From contig NZ_JAFCNB010000003.1 in the NCBI RefSeq assembly GCF_017896165.1, forward strand, positions 62,001-126,000: a DNA stretch of 64,000 nucleotides. Reading direction: 5' to 3'. The notes beneath the pieces are model-generated. The model saw only the letters and a program-made list of their open reading frames with translations. It made no database searches and had not been told where the DNA came from. The stretch is from Microbispora oryzae. Lineage in GTDB: Bacteria > Actinomycetota > Actinomycetes > Streptosporangiales > Streptosporangiaceae. Each line of letters starts with the position of its first letter. Position 1 is the first letter of the stretch. The position numbers were made by a program, and so were the translations under genes. This document shows, in pieces, positions 16,448-23,830 of this stretch.

Positions 16448-17260
16448 GTGTCGATCCGTACGACCCCCTGCGATTGGGACGTCGACATGGGCTGCTGCCC
16501 CACGTGGGAGGGCCTGCCGGCCGAGCAGCAGCAGTTCGCCCTCGACGTCGCTACCGAAATCCTGTGGCGGCTATCCGGCCGGCGGTTCGGGCTGTGCGAG
16601 CTCACCGTTCGGCCCTGCCTGCAGCCGTGCGCGACGCCGAGCATGATGCCCGCCTACCCGACGAGCTCGCCGCCGGGCGCGTTCTCGCCCGTCATGACCG
16701 GCGGCGTATGGCTGAACATGGCGTGCGGCAAGTGCGGCGACGAGTGCGCCTGCGGCAGCCTCTGCGAGATCGTGCTACCCGGGCCGGTCGACTCGATCGT
16801 CGAGGTCAAGCTCGACGGGGCCGTGCTCGACGAGGCCGAGTACGTCGTGTTCGATCACCGCACCCTCGCCCGGGTGCCGCCCGAGTGTTGGCCGAGCTGC
16901 CAGGCGCTGACCCTGCCCGACACTGAGGTCGGCACGTGGAGCGTGACCTACCGGCAGGGGATACCCGTGCCGCCGGGCGGCCTGATGGCGGCGGGCATGC
17001 TCGCGTGCGAGCTCGGCAAGGCGTGCAGCGGGTCGAGCGGGTGCAAGCTGCCTAAGCGGGTGCAGACGTTGACCCGCGAGGGCGTCACCGTGGGATTCCT
17101 CGACCCCATGTCGTTTCTCACGGACGGATTGACGGGCCTGTACGAGGTCGACCTGTGGCTGCGCACCGTGAACCCGGGCGGCCTGCTGCAGGCGCCCCGG
17201 GTCTACTCGCCGGATCGGCGGCCGCCGCGCACGATCACGGGGGCGTCATGGCTGACGTAA
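16448..17260 (+). CDS. Head-to-tail adaptor-like protein
   Basis: The frame is open from 16403, inside the hairpin; GTG at 16448, seven bases after GAAAGGG, is preferred. 270 residues. The text LPAEQQQFALDVATEILWRLSGRRFGLCE near the N-terminus is typical of head-tail adaptors of the gp6-like type, which bind the portal ring. A remarkable Cys cluster (CGKCGDECACGSLC, about residues 97-110) follows. The C-terminal part (GILACELGKACSG-like, RVQTLTREGVTVGFLD) matches the usual ending of this family. Overlaps the next gene by 13 bases. Confidence 0.65.
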   Translation: MSIRTTPCDWDVDMGCCPTWEGLPAEQQQFALDVATEILWRLSGRRFGLCELTVRPCLQPCATPSMMPAYPTSSPPGAFSPVMTGGVWLNMACGKCGDECACGSLCEIVLPGPVDSIVEVKLDGAVLDEAEYVVFDHRTLARVPPECWPSCQALTLPDTEVGTWSVTYRQGIPVPPGGLMAAGMLACELGKACSGSSGCKLPKRVQTLTREGVTVGFLDPMSFLTDGLTGLYEVDLWLRTVNPGGLLQAPRVYSPDRRPPRTITGASWLT

Positions 17261-17787
17261 CCGCGCTGCCCCTGGCCGAGGCCCTGCTCGCATGCCTGTG
17301 CGCCGAGCTCGATGACACGGTCGCCGGGCCCGTGTGCGTGTGCTGCCTCGCCCCCGGGCCCGAGCCGGCCGACTGCTGCACCTGCCCCGGGGGCGAGGGC
17401 CGCGCATGGGTCCGCGTCACCAGGATCTTTCCGACCTCGGCCCGGTTCCCGCTGCCGGCTGTCGACCCGGGCAGGTGCGCGACCGACGGGTCGTACGCCG
17501 TCGAGCTCGAACTCGGCGTGTACCGCTGCGTCGCGACGATCGACGACGACGGCACCCCCCCGAGCTGCGATCAGCGCACGGCCGACGCCGTCAAGCTGCT
17601 CGACGACGCCGCGGCGATGCGCCGCGCCGTCTCCTGTTGCTTCCCCCGCACCGAGCTCGGCCGCGGCCGCGCCGTGGTCGTGGGGGAGTGGCGGCCGATC
17701 GCGCCCGAGGGCGGCTGCGCCGGCGGCGCCCTGCTCGTGACGGTCGAGTCGGGCGATTGCTGCCCGCCCGCCGGTGGGGGCGGGTAA
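17248..17787 (+). CDS. Head-tail connector or tail terminator-like protein
   Basis: ATG at 17248, inside the end of the adaptor gene. 179 residues. The N-terminal helix ALLACLCAELDD is followed by a CVCC...CCTC cluster, then RAWVRVTRIFPTSARFP and a strand-helix pattern ending with ADAVKLLDDAAAMRRAVSCCF. Order and text agree with the second connector gene of actinophages. Very Cys-rich, like its neighbours. The C-terminus ends in a Gly tail. Confidence 0.55.
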   Translation: MADVTALPLAEALLACLCAELDDTVAGPVCVCCLAPGPEPADCCTCPGGEGRAWVRVTRIFPTSARFPLPAVDPGRCATDGSYAVELELGVYRCVATIDDDGTPPSCDQRTADAVKLLDDAAAMRRAVSCCFPRTELGRGRAVVVGEWRPIAPEGGCAGGALLVTVESGDCCPPAGGGG

Positions 17788-17978
17788 GGTCGGGCCCGGT
17801 CGCGCGATACGCGAACCGCGGGGAACTTCCCAGGCTTTGCCGCGGCGTACTGGCAACCTGACCGAGGCGCCGCTCTACCCTCGCCGGGTGTGGCGCCCTC
17901 GGCATGATTCGGGCATAAGCAACACTGCGGCCCCCCGGGCGTAGCAGGGGCGTAACAGACATCGCGCACGATACGGGT

Positions 17979-19013
17979 ATGGCTTTCCTGCGCATCCGAA
18001 CGACGGTCGACGAACGCCCCGGGCGCCTGGCCAAGCTGACGGCCGCGCTCGCGCAGCACGGCGGCAACATTCTCGCCCTATCCGTGCAGCCCGACACCGA
18101 CGGCACGGTCGACGAGTTTGTCGCCGAGATGGCCGCGCCGCCCGAGGTCGTCGCCGCGGCGATCGAGGGCGCCGGCGGCCGCCGCGTGCAGGTCGTGCCC
18201 GCGGCCGCGCATGAGCTGACCGACGAACCGACGCGGGCCCTGCTGCTCGCGGCCGCGCTGCAGGCTGCCCCCTGGCACCTGCCCGAGGTCCTCGCCGAGC
18301 TGCTGCGGGCCGACGCCGCCGGGTGGGCCTACGGCGAGCCCCCCGCCGAGCAGGCGCTGCCCGATCCGCATCTGCTGCTCGTGCCCGTGGCGCCTCGCCG
18401 GCAGGTGCGGCTGCGCCGGTCCGGCCTGCCGTTCACCCTGACCGAGGCCGCCCGCGCCGCGGCGTTCGTGCGGCTCGCCGTGCCGCCGGTCGAGGCGGCG
18501 CCGGCCGAGCGGGCCGTGCGCCTGGCCGACGGCGCCGAGGTCGAGCTGCGGCCCCTGACGTCGGCGTTCCGCGAGGCCGTGCGCGACCTGTACGAGCGCT
18601 GCTCGCCCGAGTCGCGCCGGTTCCGGTACTTCACCTCGCAGCCGCACCTGCCGCCGGCGGCGTTCGATCGGATGTGCGACCGCGGCCGCGGGCAGGCCCT
18701 CGTCGCCTGCCACGACGGGCAGGTCGTCGCTCTGGCGACACTCGTGTACTGCGACCCGGGCGCGGCCGAGCTCGCGCTGCTCGTCGAAGACTCTTGGCAG
18801 GGCCGCGGCCTCGGCGGCCGCCTTGCCCGGCAGCTCGTCGCCGCCGCCCGCGACGAGGGGTTCGCCGAGGTGCGGGCGAGCCTGCTCGCCGACAATGCCC
18901 GCATGCGGCGCCTGCTGCTGCGGCTCGGCGCGACTATCACCCGCACCGACGACCCGGGAGTTCTCGACGCGAGAATCGCCGCGGGTGTCGCGACCGGCGG
19001 TACCCCGATCTGA
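17979..19013 (+). CDS. ACT-GNAT protein, amino-acid-responsive acetyltransferase (cargo)
   Basis: ATG at 17979 gives 344 residues. Residues 1-75 form an ACT domain (LRIRTTVDERPGRLAKLTAALA...GGNILALSVQPD), a small-molecule sensor usually for amino acids. Residues of about 185-340 form a GNAT acetyltransferase domain, with the acetyl-CoA-binding segment DSWQGRGLGGRLARQLV. ACT-GNAT enzymes in actinomycetes (for example in Micromonospora) are protein lysine acetyltransferases controlled by amino acids, with acetyl-CoA synthetase as a substrate. It sits between virion genes and is flanked by its own upstream gap and a downstream double hairpin, so it is cargo. About two thirds of the last 80 residues are identical, by my manual alignment, to the host fragment at 42170-42451. 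Confidence 0.8.
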   Translation: MAFLRIRTTVDERPGRLAKLTAALAQHGGNILALSVQPDTDGTVDEFVAEMAAPPEVVAAAIEGAGGRRVQVVPAAAHELTDEPTRALLLAAALQAAPWHLPEVLAELLRADAAGWAYGEPPAEQALPDPHLLLVPVAPRRQVRLRRSGLPFTLTEAARAAAFVRLAVPPVEAAPAERAVRLADGAEVELRPLTSAFREAVRDLYERCSPESRRFRYFTSQPHLPPAAFDRMCDRGRGQALVACHDGQVVALATLVYCDPGAAELALLVEDSWQGRGLGGRLARQLVAAARDEGFAEVRASLLADNARMRRLLLRLGATITRTDDPGVLDARIAAGVATGGTPI

Positions 19014-19029
19014 CCTGTCGCGCTCTGCC

Positions 19030-19079
19030 GGGCGCCGCTTGATCCGCCACTGTCAGGGGTGGCGGGCCGGGCGGCGCCC
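19030..19079. terminator. Two-level hairpin between convergent genes
   Basis: Outer stem GGGCGCCGC (19030-19038) pairs with GCGGCGCCC (19071-19079); inner stem CCGCCAC (19044-19050) pairs with GTGGCGG (19059-19065). It lies between the stop codons of the convergent cargo genes and should terminate both. Confidence 0.65.
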
Positions 19080-19088
19080 TCGGCGTGT

Positions 19089-19610
19089 TCAGGCCCTGAC
19101 GACCGGCATGACGCCGCAGGCGGCGTACCGCCCGGCGAGGGCGTCGAGTAGCCGCGAGGCGGGCATGAGGGCGTCGCCCTCGGCGTAGGTGATCGTCAGG
19201 GCATCCCAATCGAGCGCGGGGCCGACCATCACCGCGGCGCGGCCGAGCCGGATCACGTCGGGTGTCCACCCGGGCGGGGTGGTCATGCGGACGTCGAACA
19301 CGAGCGGCTCGGACATGGCAGGCCAGTCGACCGCGAGCCGCGGCACCTGCTGCCCGTCGTCGGTCAGCCTGATCTGCCACCCTGCGGCGGCGGGCGCGAT
19401 GATGCCGTGCCCGTCGCGTTGGGCCGCCGCGGCGTTGAACGGGGGCAGCCCGTAGGTGTGGCAGACCAGGGGCAGGCCCTCGGCCATGTGGGGATCGGTC
19501 GTGGGGCACAGCGCGAGGTACAGCAGCGGCAGGTCGTCGTTCAGATGCAGGGCGCGGGTCTGCATCGTGACGACGTCGGCGCCGTCGGGGGGTTGGGTCA
19601 TGCCCGCCAT
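19089..19610 (-). CDS. Reverse-strand cargo gene, unknown function
   Basis: ATG at 19610 on the reverse strand follows GGGGG; ATG at 19601 is an alternative. 173 residues. The N-terminal half (TMQTRALHLNDDLPLLYLALCP) and later GWQIRLTDDGQQVPRLAVDWP, FDVRMTTPPGWTPDVIRLGRAAV and ALTITYAEGDALM suggest an alpha/beta fold, but no family was recognised. It is the only clear reverse-strand gene inside the rightward virion module apart from the intein endonuclease, so it is probably transcribed in the lysogen. An operator-like CATAGGTG lies upstream, near 19648. Confidence 0.6.
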   Translation of the reverse strand: MAGMTQPPDGADVVTMQTRALHLNDDLPLLYLALCPTTDPHMAEGLPLVCHTYGLPPFNAAAAQRDGHGIIAPAAAGWQIRLTDDGQQVPRLAVDWPAMSEPLVFDVRMTTPPGWTPDVIRLGRAAVMVGPALDWDALTITYAEGDALMPASRLLDALAGRYAACGVMPVVRA

Positions 19611-19689
19611 GATGCCCCCGGGCGAGACGCGGGTGTAACGAAACACGACGCATAGGTGATACACGGTTGTTAGTCGAGCCCTACACGTG

Positions 19690-19798
19690 TAGCGTTCATC
19701 GTGCAAGTTGGCCCGTGGAAAGGGGGGCACATGATCACCCGCGGTATCAGCTGGGCCTGATCGCCCCGGGGGCCTCGCGTGCGCGCCACGCGAGGCCC
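19690..19798 (+). promoter_or_regulatory. Promoter, nine-codon leader ORF and hairpin upstream of 19839
   Basis: TAGCGT (19690-19695) could be a -10 element. About 20 bases later the word CCCGTGGAAAGG precedes an ATG at 19731 that opens a nine-codon ORF (MITRGISWA, stop at 19758-19760). A 12-bp perfect hairpin follows (19770-19781 with 19787-19798, then TT). A translated short leader before a terminator-like hairpin is the layout of an attenuator, though no run of regulatory codons is obvious. Confidence 0.4.
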
Positions 19799-19838
19799 TT
19801 GCCCGCCCCCTGCAGGTTCTCGACGAAAGGCAGCACAT

Positions 19839-20330
19839 ATGGTCATCAAGGATGCGACCGACCCGATCGAGTGGCCCGAGTTCGGCGCGACGGTCCGCGT
19901 GACGCTGTACCTCGACGGCTCGACCCTCGAAGGCACCGCGGCCGCGCCGCACTTCGCCCGCACGGGCGTCGTGATCGCCACGCCCCGCAGCGGCGCCCCC
20001 GCGCTGATCGTCGCGTGCGGCCCGATCCCCGAGGGGCCCGCCGACGGCGACGGCTGGGAGATCACCCGCGAGCACGTCAAGATCACATCCGAGGGCCGGT
20101 CGCAATGGACCGTCGACCCCGTGCCCGACGGCGGCCGCACGCTCGTGGTCACAGCCGTCGTCGCCCCCGGATTCAACGACCCCGACGTGCTCGCCCTCGC
20201 GCTGCGGCAGGTGCTGCGCAGCTACGGCTGCGACCTGCTGCCGCACTCGTGGGGGCCCGACCTCGACGAGGTCGCCTCGCGGCTCGGTGCCGCGCGTGAG
20301 CGCGTCGAGGTTCTCGCCCTGCAGCCCTGA
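19839..20330 (+). CDS. Hypothetical phage protein
   Basis: ATG at 19839 follows ACGAAAGG. 163 residues, mostly beta-rich in the first 110 (VRVTLYLDGSTLEGTAAAP, ALIVACGPIPEG, REHVKITSEGRSQWTVD), then a helical end (DPDVLALALRQVLRSYGCDLL and DLDEVASRLGAARERVEVL). No recognised domain. It lies behind a leader ORF and hairpin, and before a terminator, so it is a single-gene unit. Confidence 0.5.
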   Translation: MVIKDATDPIEWPEFGATVRVTLYLDGSTLEGTAAAPHFARTGVVIATPRSGAPALIVACGPIPEGPADGDGWEITREHVKITSEGRSQWTVDPVPDGGRTLVVTAVVAPGFNDPDVLALALRQVLRSYGCDLLPHSWGPDLDEVASRLGAARERVEVLALQP

Positions 20331-20342
20331 CCCCCCGGGGGT

Positions 20343-20369
20343 CGGCCCGGGAACCGCGCACCCGGGCCG
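20343..20369 (+). terminator. Hairpin terminator
   Basis: CGGCCCGGG (20343-20351) pairs perfectly with CCCGGGCCG (20361-20369). A smaller GACCCC/GGGGTC palindrome lies just before it. TACTGT at 20381-20386 may be the -10 of the lipoprotein gene. Confidence 0.55.
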
Positions 20370-20459
20370 CCCGCAGCGGCTACTGTCCGCGATTGACCCG
20401 TAACCCACTGGCGATTTACGGCCCCGTACGCCCCTCGTGGGGCGGGAAGGAACCCCCCG

Positions 20460-20900
20460 ATGCGCCTACGCGCTCTCGCCGCCCTGGCGGCCGCCGCCCT
20501 CACCGTGAGCGGCTGCGGCGCCTCGGCCGCTCCCTCGGCACCGGCGCCCGCCGCGCCGAACACGCCCCCGCCGGCCCCGTGCTCGGCCGCCGCCGCCTAC
20601 GTGCAGCCGTTCCGCGACCGGGCCCTCGCAGCGTTCCTCGACTCCACCTCGCGCCGCCAGGTGCAGCAGGCCCTGAACGACGCCGGCACCGACGCGGGCG
20701 AGGTGATCGGCGGCGCCGGCTGGAAAACCGCCCTCGCCGCCTGCGAGGCCGACGACACGGCGCGACGCCAGGCCGCCGAACTGCGCATGTTCGCCGTCGA
20801 CATCTCCCTCGCCGCCCTGCAGATCGACACCGGTAAGCCGCTCGCCGAGGTGCAGGCCGAGCTGATCTCGAAACTCGACACCGCGGTAACGACCCCCTGA
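20460..20900 (+). CDS. Phage-encoded lipoprotein
   Basis: ATG at 20460 follows GGAAGGAA. 146 residues. The N-terminus is a lipoprotein signal peptide: basic MRLR, a hydrophobic stretch, then the lipobox LTVSGC with Cys at about residue 19, followed by a Ser/Ala/Pro-rich spacer. The mature part is helical (AYVQPFRDRALAAFLDSTSRRQ, LRMFAVDISLAALQIDTGK). Phage lipoproteins expressed from prophages can block DNA entry of related phages, as shown for TP-J34 Ltp, so superinfection exclusion is a reasonable guess. It has its own probable promoter. Confidence 0.65.
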   Translation: MRLRALAALAAAALTVSGCGASAAPSAPAPAAPNTPPPAPCSAAAAYVQPFRDRALAAFLDSTSRRQVQQALNDAGTDAGEVIGGAGWKTALAACEADDTARRQAAELRMFAVDISLAALQIDTGKPLAEVQAELISKLDTAVTTP

Positions 20901-20921
20901 CCACGATCGGAGACACACCCT

Positions 20922-21278
20922 ATGAAGATCGGACCCCCCCTGATCGCGCCCGAGCTCGACGAGTGGGTGCTGTCGGCCGCCGAGAACTACCACCTCGCGA
21001 ACCTGCACGCCGCCAACGCCGAGGCCGCGATCGCCAAGATCGAGCAGGCCGAGATCGAGCAGGATCGCGGCGCGGATTGGGAAACGCTCGCGACGCTGCG
21101 CCTGTGGGCGGGCATGCTCCGCGCGCAGCTCGCGACCGCCGGCGGCGTGGGCCTGACCGCGCCCGAGGGCGCGAGCAGGCAGGCCGTCAACATGCGCGAC
21201 GCCGAGGCGCTGCGTGTGATGGCCGCGCACCCGGGCGACACGCAGAGCATGGATTACTCGCGGGGGCGGCAGGCGTGA
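20922..21278 (+). CDS. Hypothetical helical protein
   Basis: ATG at 20922 follows GGAGA. 118 residues, strongly helical in the first 75 (ENYHLANLHAANAEAAIAKIEQAEIEQ), possibly a coiled coil, with a polar C-terminus. Overlaps the next gene by four bases. No family recognised. Confidence 0.5.
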   Translation: MKIGPPLIAPELDEWVLSAAENYHLANLHAANAEAAIAKIEQAEIEQDRGADWETLATLRLWAGMLRAQLATAGGVGLTAPEGASRQAVNMRDAEALRVMAAHPGDTQSMDYSRGRQA

Positions 21279-21643
21279 CCCGCTCCCGCCCGCAGCCGCT
21301 GCCGCCGCTGAACGACGTCGAGCGCATCTCGGCCCGCGGGGTGATCACCTCGCACTATGACGCGCAGGTGCGCGAGGCCGAGCGGCTGCTGCTGCACGCC
21401 GAGCAGGCCGTGCAGACCGCGCAGGCCGCCCGCGCCGCGTGGCTCGCCTCGAACGCCCTCCCCGAGAACGAGGCGGCGTACATCATCGGCGCCGCGGCGG
21501 GCGCCTACAGCGACGCCGCATTTGCCCACATCGCGGGAAAGGACGTCGACCCCGACGCGGTCAACCGGCTGCGCCGCGATCTCGACCTCGTGCGCGCCTA
21601 CGTGCGGCACGACCTCGGATACCGATTTGGAGAGACCCCCTGA
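21275..21643 (+). CDS. Hypothetical helical protein
   Basis: GTG at 21275 overlaps the previous stop. 122 residues, a long helix in the middle (YDAQVREAERLLLHAEQAVQ...) and a C-terminal amphipathic segment (VNRLRRDLDLVRAYVRHDLG). It overlaps the following start by one base. Together with 20922 and 21643 it forms a small coupled operon of unknown role. Confidence 0.5.
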   Translation: MTRSRPQPLPPLNDVERISARGVITSHYDAQVREAERLLLHAEQAVQTAQAARAAWLASNALPENEAAYIIGAAAGAYSDAAFAHIAGKDVDPDAVNRLRRDLDLVRAYVRHDLGYRFGETP

Positions 21644-22548
21644 TGACGACGGAGACACATTTTCGGCCGGCCGACACCCTGCCCGGATACAGCATCTGCA
21701 GCCGCTGCGAGGTGCCCACGCCGAACGACCGCGTGCGGCTGCACGCCGAGGCGCACGCCGCGCAGGACCGATGGAACGCCGAGCTGCGCGGCCTCGTCTC
21801 GCAGCTACAGGTGCAGCTCGTCGAGGCGCAGGGCCGCCTCGACGAGCAGCCCGCCCTGCCCTCGGCCCTGCCGCCGCCCGTGCTCGACGACGACGAGCTC
21901 GGGTTCGGCCCGATCAGCGACGAGGCGCTGCAGCGTTGGGTGACCGCCCCGCGCGAGCGGTTCGTGCGGGTGCGCCTGGCCGGGTCGGCCGACGACGTGC
22001 AGGCTGCGCTCGCGCTGCTGCACTCGCGGCATATCCACCTCGACGCGACGAGCGGCCCCGTGCTGCGGAGAGACGCGCGAGGCGTGAACCTGTACGGGAC
22101 GATCGATATCGGTGAGTGGCTGCGGTTCGCCGCCGGGCAACTCGCCGAGCGGCCGCCGACGGGCGCTGCCAGGATCGCCGCCGAGGTCGCCGAACTGCGG
22201 CAGCAGGTCGCGCGCACGTACGAGGACGGCGAGGCGTTGAACGAGGCGTACCGCGAACGTGCCCGCCTCGTCGCGTTCCTCGCCGCCGTGTTCCCCGCCG
22301 TGATCGCCTACAACGACGAGCAGTCGCCCGAGTGGCCGGTCGTGTATGTCGACACGCCGTGCGGCCAATTGTCGTGGCACATCGCCGAGCGCGATCTCTA
22401 CCTGTTCGAGCACGTGCAGCGGGTCGACGGCGGCGACGTGCGGGCCGCGTGGGATGGGCACAACACGGGCGAGAAGTACGTGCGGCTGCAGCAGCTCGTC
22501 GAGCGCACCGTGTTGCGTGAGCGGGCGCCGGCGGAGGGCGGCATGTAG
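21643..22548 (+). CDS. Hypothetical phage protein with WDGHNTGEKYxRL motif
   Basis: ATG at 21643 (TGATG overlap). 301 residues. An N-terminal CSRCEVPTPNDRVRLH looks like half a zinc finger; a helical central region follows; the C-terminal 90 residues (FLAAVFPAVIAYNDEQSPEWPVVYVDTPCGQLSWHI, then the words VQRVDGGDVRAAWDGH and NTGEKYVRLQQLV) resemble a module found in many actinobacteriophage proteins of unknown function. Last gene before a terminator. Confidence 0.5.
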   Translation: MTTETHFRPADTLPGYSICSRCEVPTPNDRVRLHAEAHAAQDRWNAELRGLVSQLQVQLVEAQGRLDEQPALPSALPPPVLDDDELGFGPISDEALQRWVTAPRERFVRVRLAGSADDVQAALALLHSRHIHLDATSGPVLRRDARGVNLYGTIDIGEWLRFAAGQLAERPPTGAARIAAEVAELRQQVARTYEDGEALNEAYRERARLVAFLAAVFPAVIAYNDEQSPEWPVVYVDTPCGQLSWHIAERDLYLFEHVQRVDGGDVRAAWDGHNTGEKYVRLQQLVERTVLRERAPAEGGM

Positions 22549-22575
22549 GGTCTGCACTGCGTACGACGACGACAC

Positions 22576-22616
22576 ACGCACAGGCCCGTTCCCCGATGGG
22601 GGGCGGGCCTGTGCGT
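22576..22616 (+). terminator. Strong hairpin terminator
   Basis: A 13-bp perfect stem, ACGCACAGGCCCG with CGGGCCTGTGCGT, has a 15-base loop, 27 bases after the stop. A TATGTT hexamer (22616-22621), six bases before the next ATG, suggests a leaderless promoter directly behind it. Confidence 0.65.
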
Positions 22617-22627
22617 ATGTTCATGGC

Positions 22628-22888
22628 ATGGCAGAGATCGAGGTCGAGGCGACGGCGCACGTGCTCGGGCTGCGCCCGGGGCGGCGCGAGCGGTTCGAGG
22701 ACACGCCATTCTTGCGAGCGGCCGTCGCGGGTGGGTACCTCACCGTGACAGGTGAGGGCGACGCGGAATCTGCCCCGGGCGGGGCCGAGAGCGACGACGA
22801 GGCGGCCGAGGCGCGTAGTCGGGCGCATCACCCGGCGGGCAAGCGGCGCGGGCCTGTGGGGGCCGCTGAGGGCCTCGGCGGGGGGTAG
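22628..22888 (+). CDS. Hypothetical tail-module protein
   Basis: ATG at 22628, probably leaderless: TATGTT, six bases, ATG, and no ribosome binding site. 86 residues. N-terminal strands (EIEVEATAHVLGLRPGRRERFEDT, FLRAAVAGGYLTVTGEG) and a disordered charged tail. A short protein of this type often lies just before the tail-connector gene in actinophages. Function unknown. Confidence 0.45.
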   Translation: MAEIEVEATAHVLGLRPGRRERFEDTPFLRAAVAGGYLTVTGEGDAESAPGGAESDDEAAEARSRAHHPAGKRRGPVGAAEGLGGG

Positions 22889-22890
22889 TC

Positions 22891-23343
22891 GTGTCGCGGG
22901 TGCGCGTGACGATCAATCAGGCCGAGTACCGGCGCCTGACGCAGTCGCCGGCGGGCCCGGTCGTGCGGCAGGCCGAGCGCATCGGCCGCCGCACCGTGAA
23001 CGGGGCCAAGCGGAACGTGAGAGTTGACGACGGGCACCTGCGTAGCACGATCTCGCACACGGTCGCGGTCCTGCCGGGGCGGGTCCTCATGCGGGCCGGG
23101 TCGCCGCTCGACTACGGCCTGTACCTGCACGAGGGCACGGGCATCTACGGGCCTAAGCATCGCGTGATCCGGCCCGTGCAGGCGAAAGCGCTGCGGTTCG
23201 AGGTGAAAGAGGCCGTCGGCAAGGTGTCGGCGAAAGGCCGGCGGCCTGTCGTGTTCGCGCTGTACGTGCGCGGCGTCAAGGGCGACAAGTGGCTCGTGCG
23301 CGCGTTCAAGGATGCGTGCCCCTACCCTGTGCGCGAACGATGA
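22891..23343 (+). CDS. Tail-completion or minor tail protein (HK97 gp10-like)
   Basis: GTG at 22891, two bases after the previous stop. 150 residues. Text such as RRTVNGAKRNVRVDDGHLRSTI, YGLYLHEGTGIYGPKHRVIRP and the C-terminal GVKGDKWLVRAFKDA matches the gp10-like family, which acts at the head-tail joint or tail completion. The position just before the tail assembly chaperones agrees. Confidence 0.65.
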   Translation: MSRVRVTINQAEYRRLTQSPAGPVVRQAERIGRRTVNGAKRNVRVDDGHLRSTISHTVAVLPGRVLMRAGSPLDYGLYLHEGTGIYGPKHRVIRPVQAKALRFEVKEAVGKVSAKGRRPVVFALYVRGVKGDKWLVRAFKDACPYPVRER

Positions 23344-23359
23344 GTGATCGGGGGAACCA

Positions 23360-23830
23360 ATGGGAACCAGTGCAGCGCCCGCGCGGCGTGCCCGCGCGGC
23401 GGCCGCCGCGACCAAACTCGACGAGACGACCGCCGGCGAGCAGACGCTCGAACCGTCGCGGGTGATCCCGCCCGAGCTGCGGTTTACGACCGGCGGCCGC
23501 GACGACGACCAGGCGGGCGAGGCGCCCGAGCCGGTCGAGTTCGAGATCGACGACGTCACGTACACGGCGATCATCCCGCGGAAGGTCGATGAGGTCCTCG
23601 CCGGGCTGATCGAGGCCAACGCCCGCCGGGCGACGACGGCCGACGCCCTGTATGCCGGGATGAAGTTCATGCACCGCGTGATCGCGCCCGAGTCCCTCGC
23701 GCGGCTGCAGGCGCGGCTCGACGACGACGCCGATAAGTTCCGGATCGGCGACCTGTACGACATCCTCGGCAAGCTGGTCAAGGTCGTCGAGGCCAAGGCC
23801 GAGGAACGGCAGCGGGGGCGGCGCCGGTAG
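23360..23830 (+). CDS. Tail assembly chaperone, first component
   Basis: ATG at 23360 follows GGGGGAACC. 156 residues: a disordered N-terminal 50, then VEFEIDDVTYTAIIPRKVDEVLAGLIEAN and a helical end LYDILGKLVKVVEAKAEERQRGRRR. Size, text and place immediately before the second chaperone and the tape measure fit the gpG-like chaperone of siphoviruses. In many phages the second gene is made by a -1 frameshift from this one; the next ORF is in the -1 frame and is open across this gene's end. Confidence 0.65.
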   Translation: MGTSAAPARRARAAAAATKLDETTAGEQTLEPSRVIPPELRFTTGGRDDDQAGEAPEPVEFEIDDVTYTAIIPRKVDEVLAGLIEANARRATTADALYAGMKFMHRVIAPESLARLQARLDDDADKFRIGDLYDILGKLVKVVEAKAEERQRGRRR

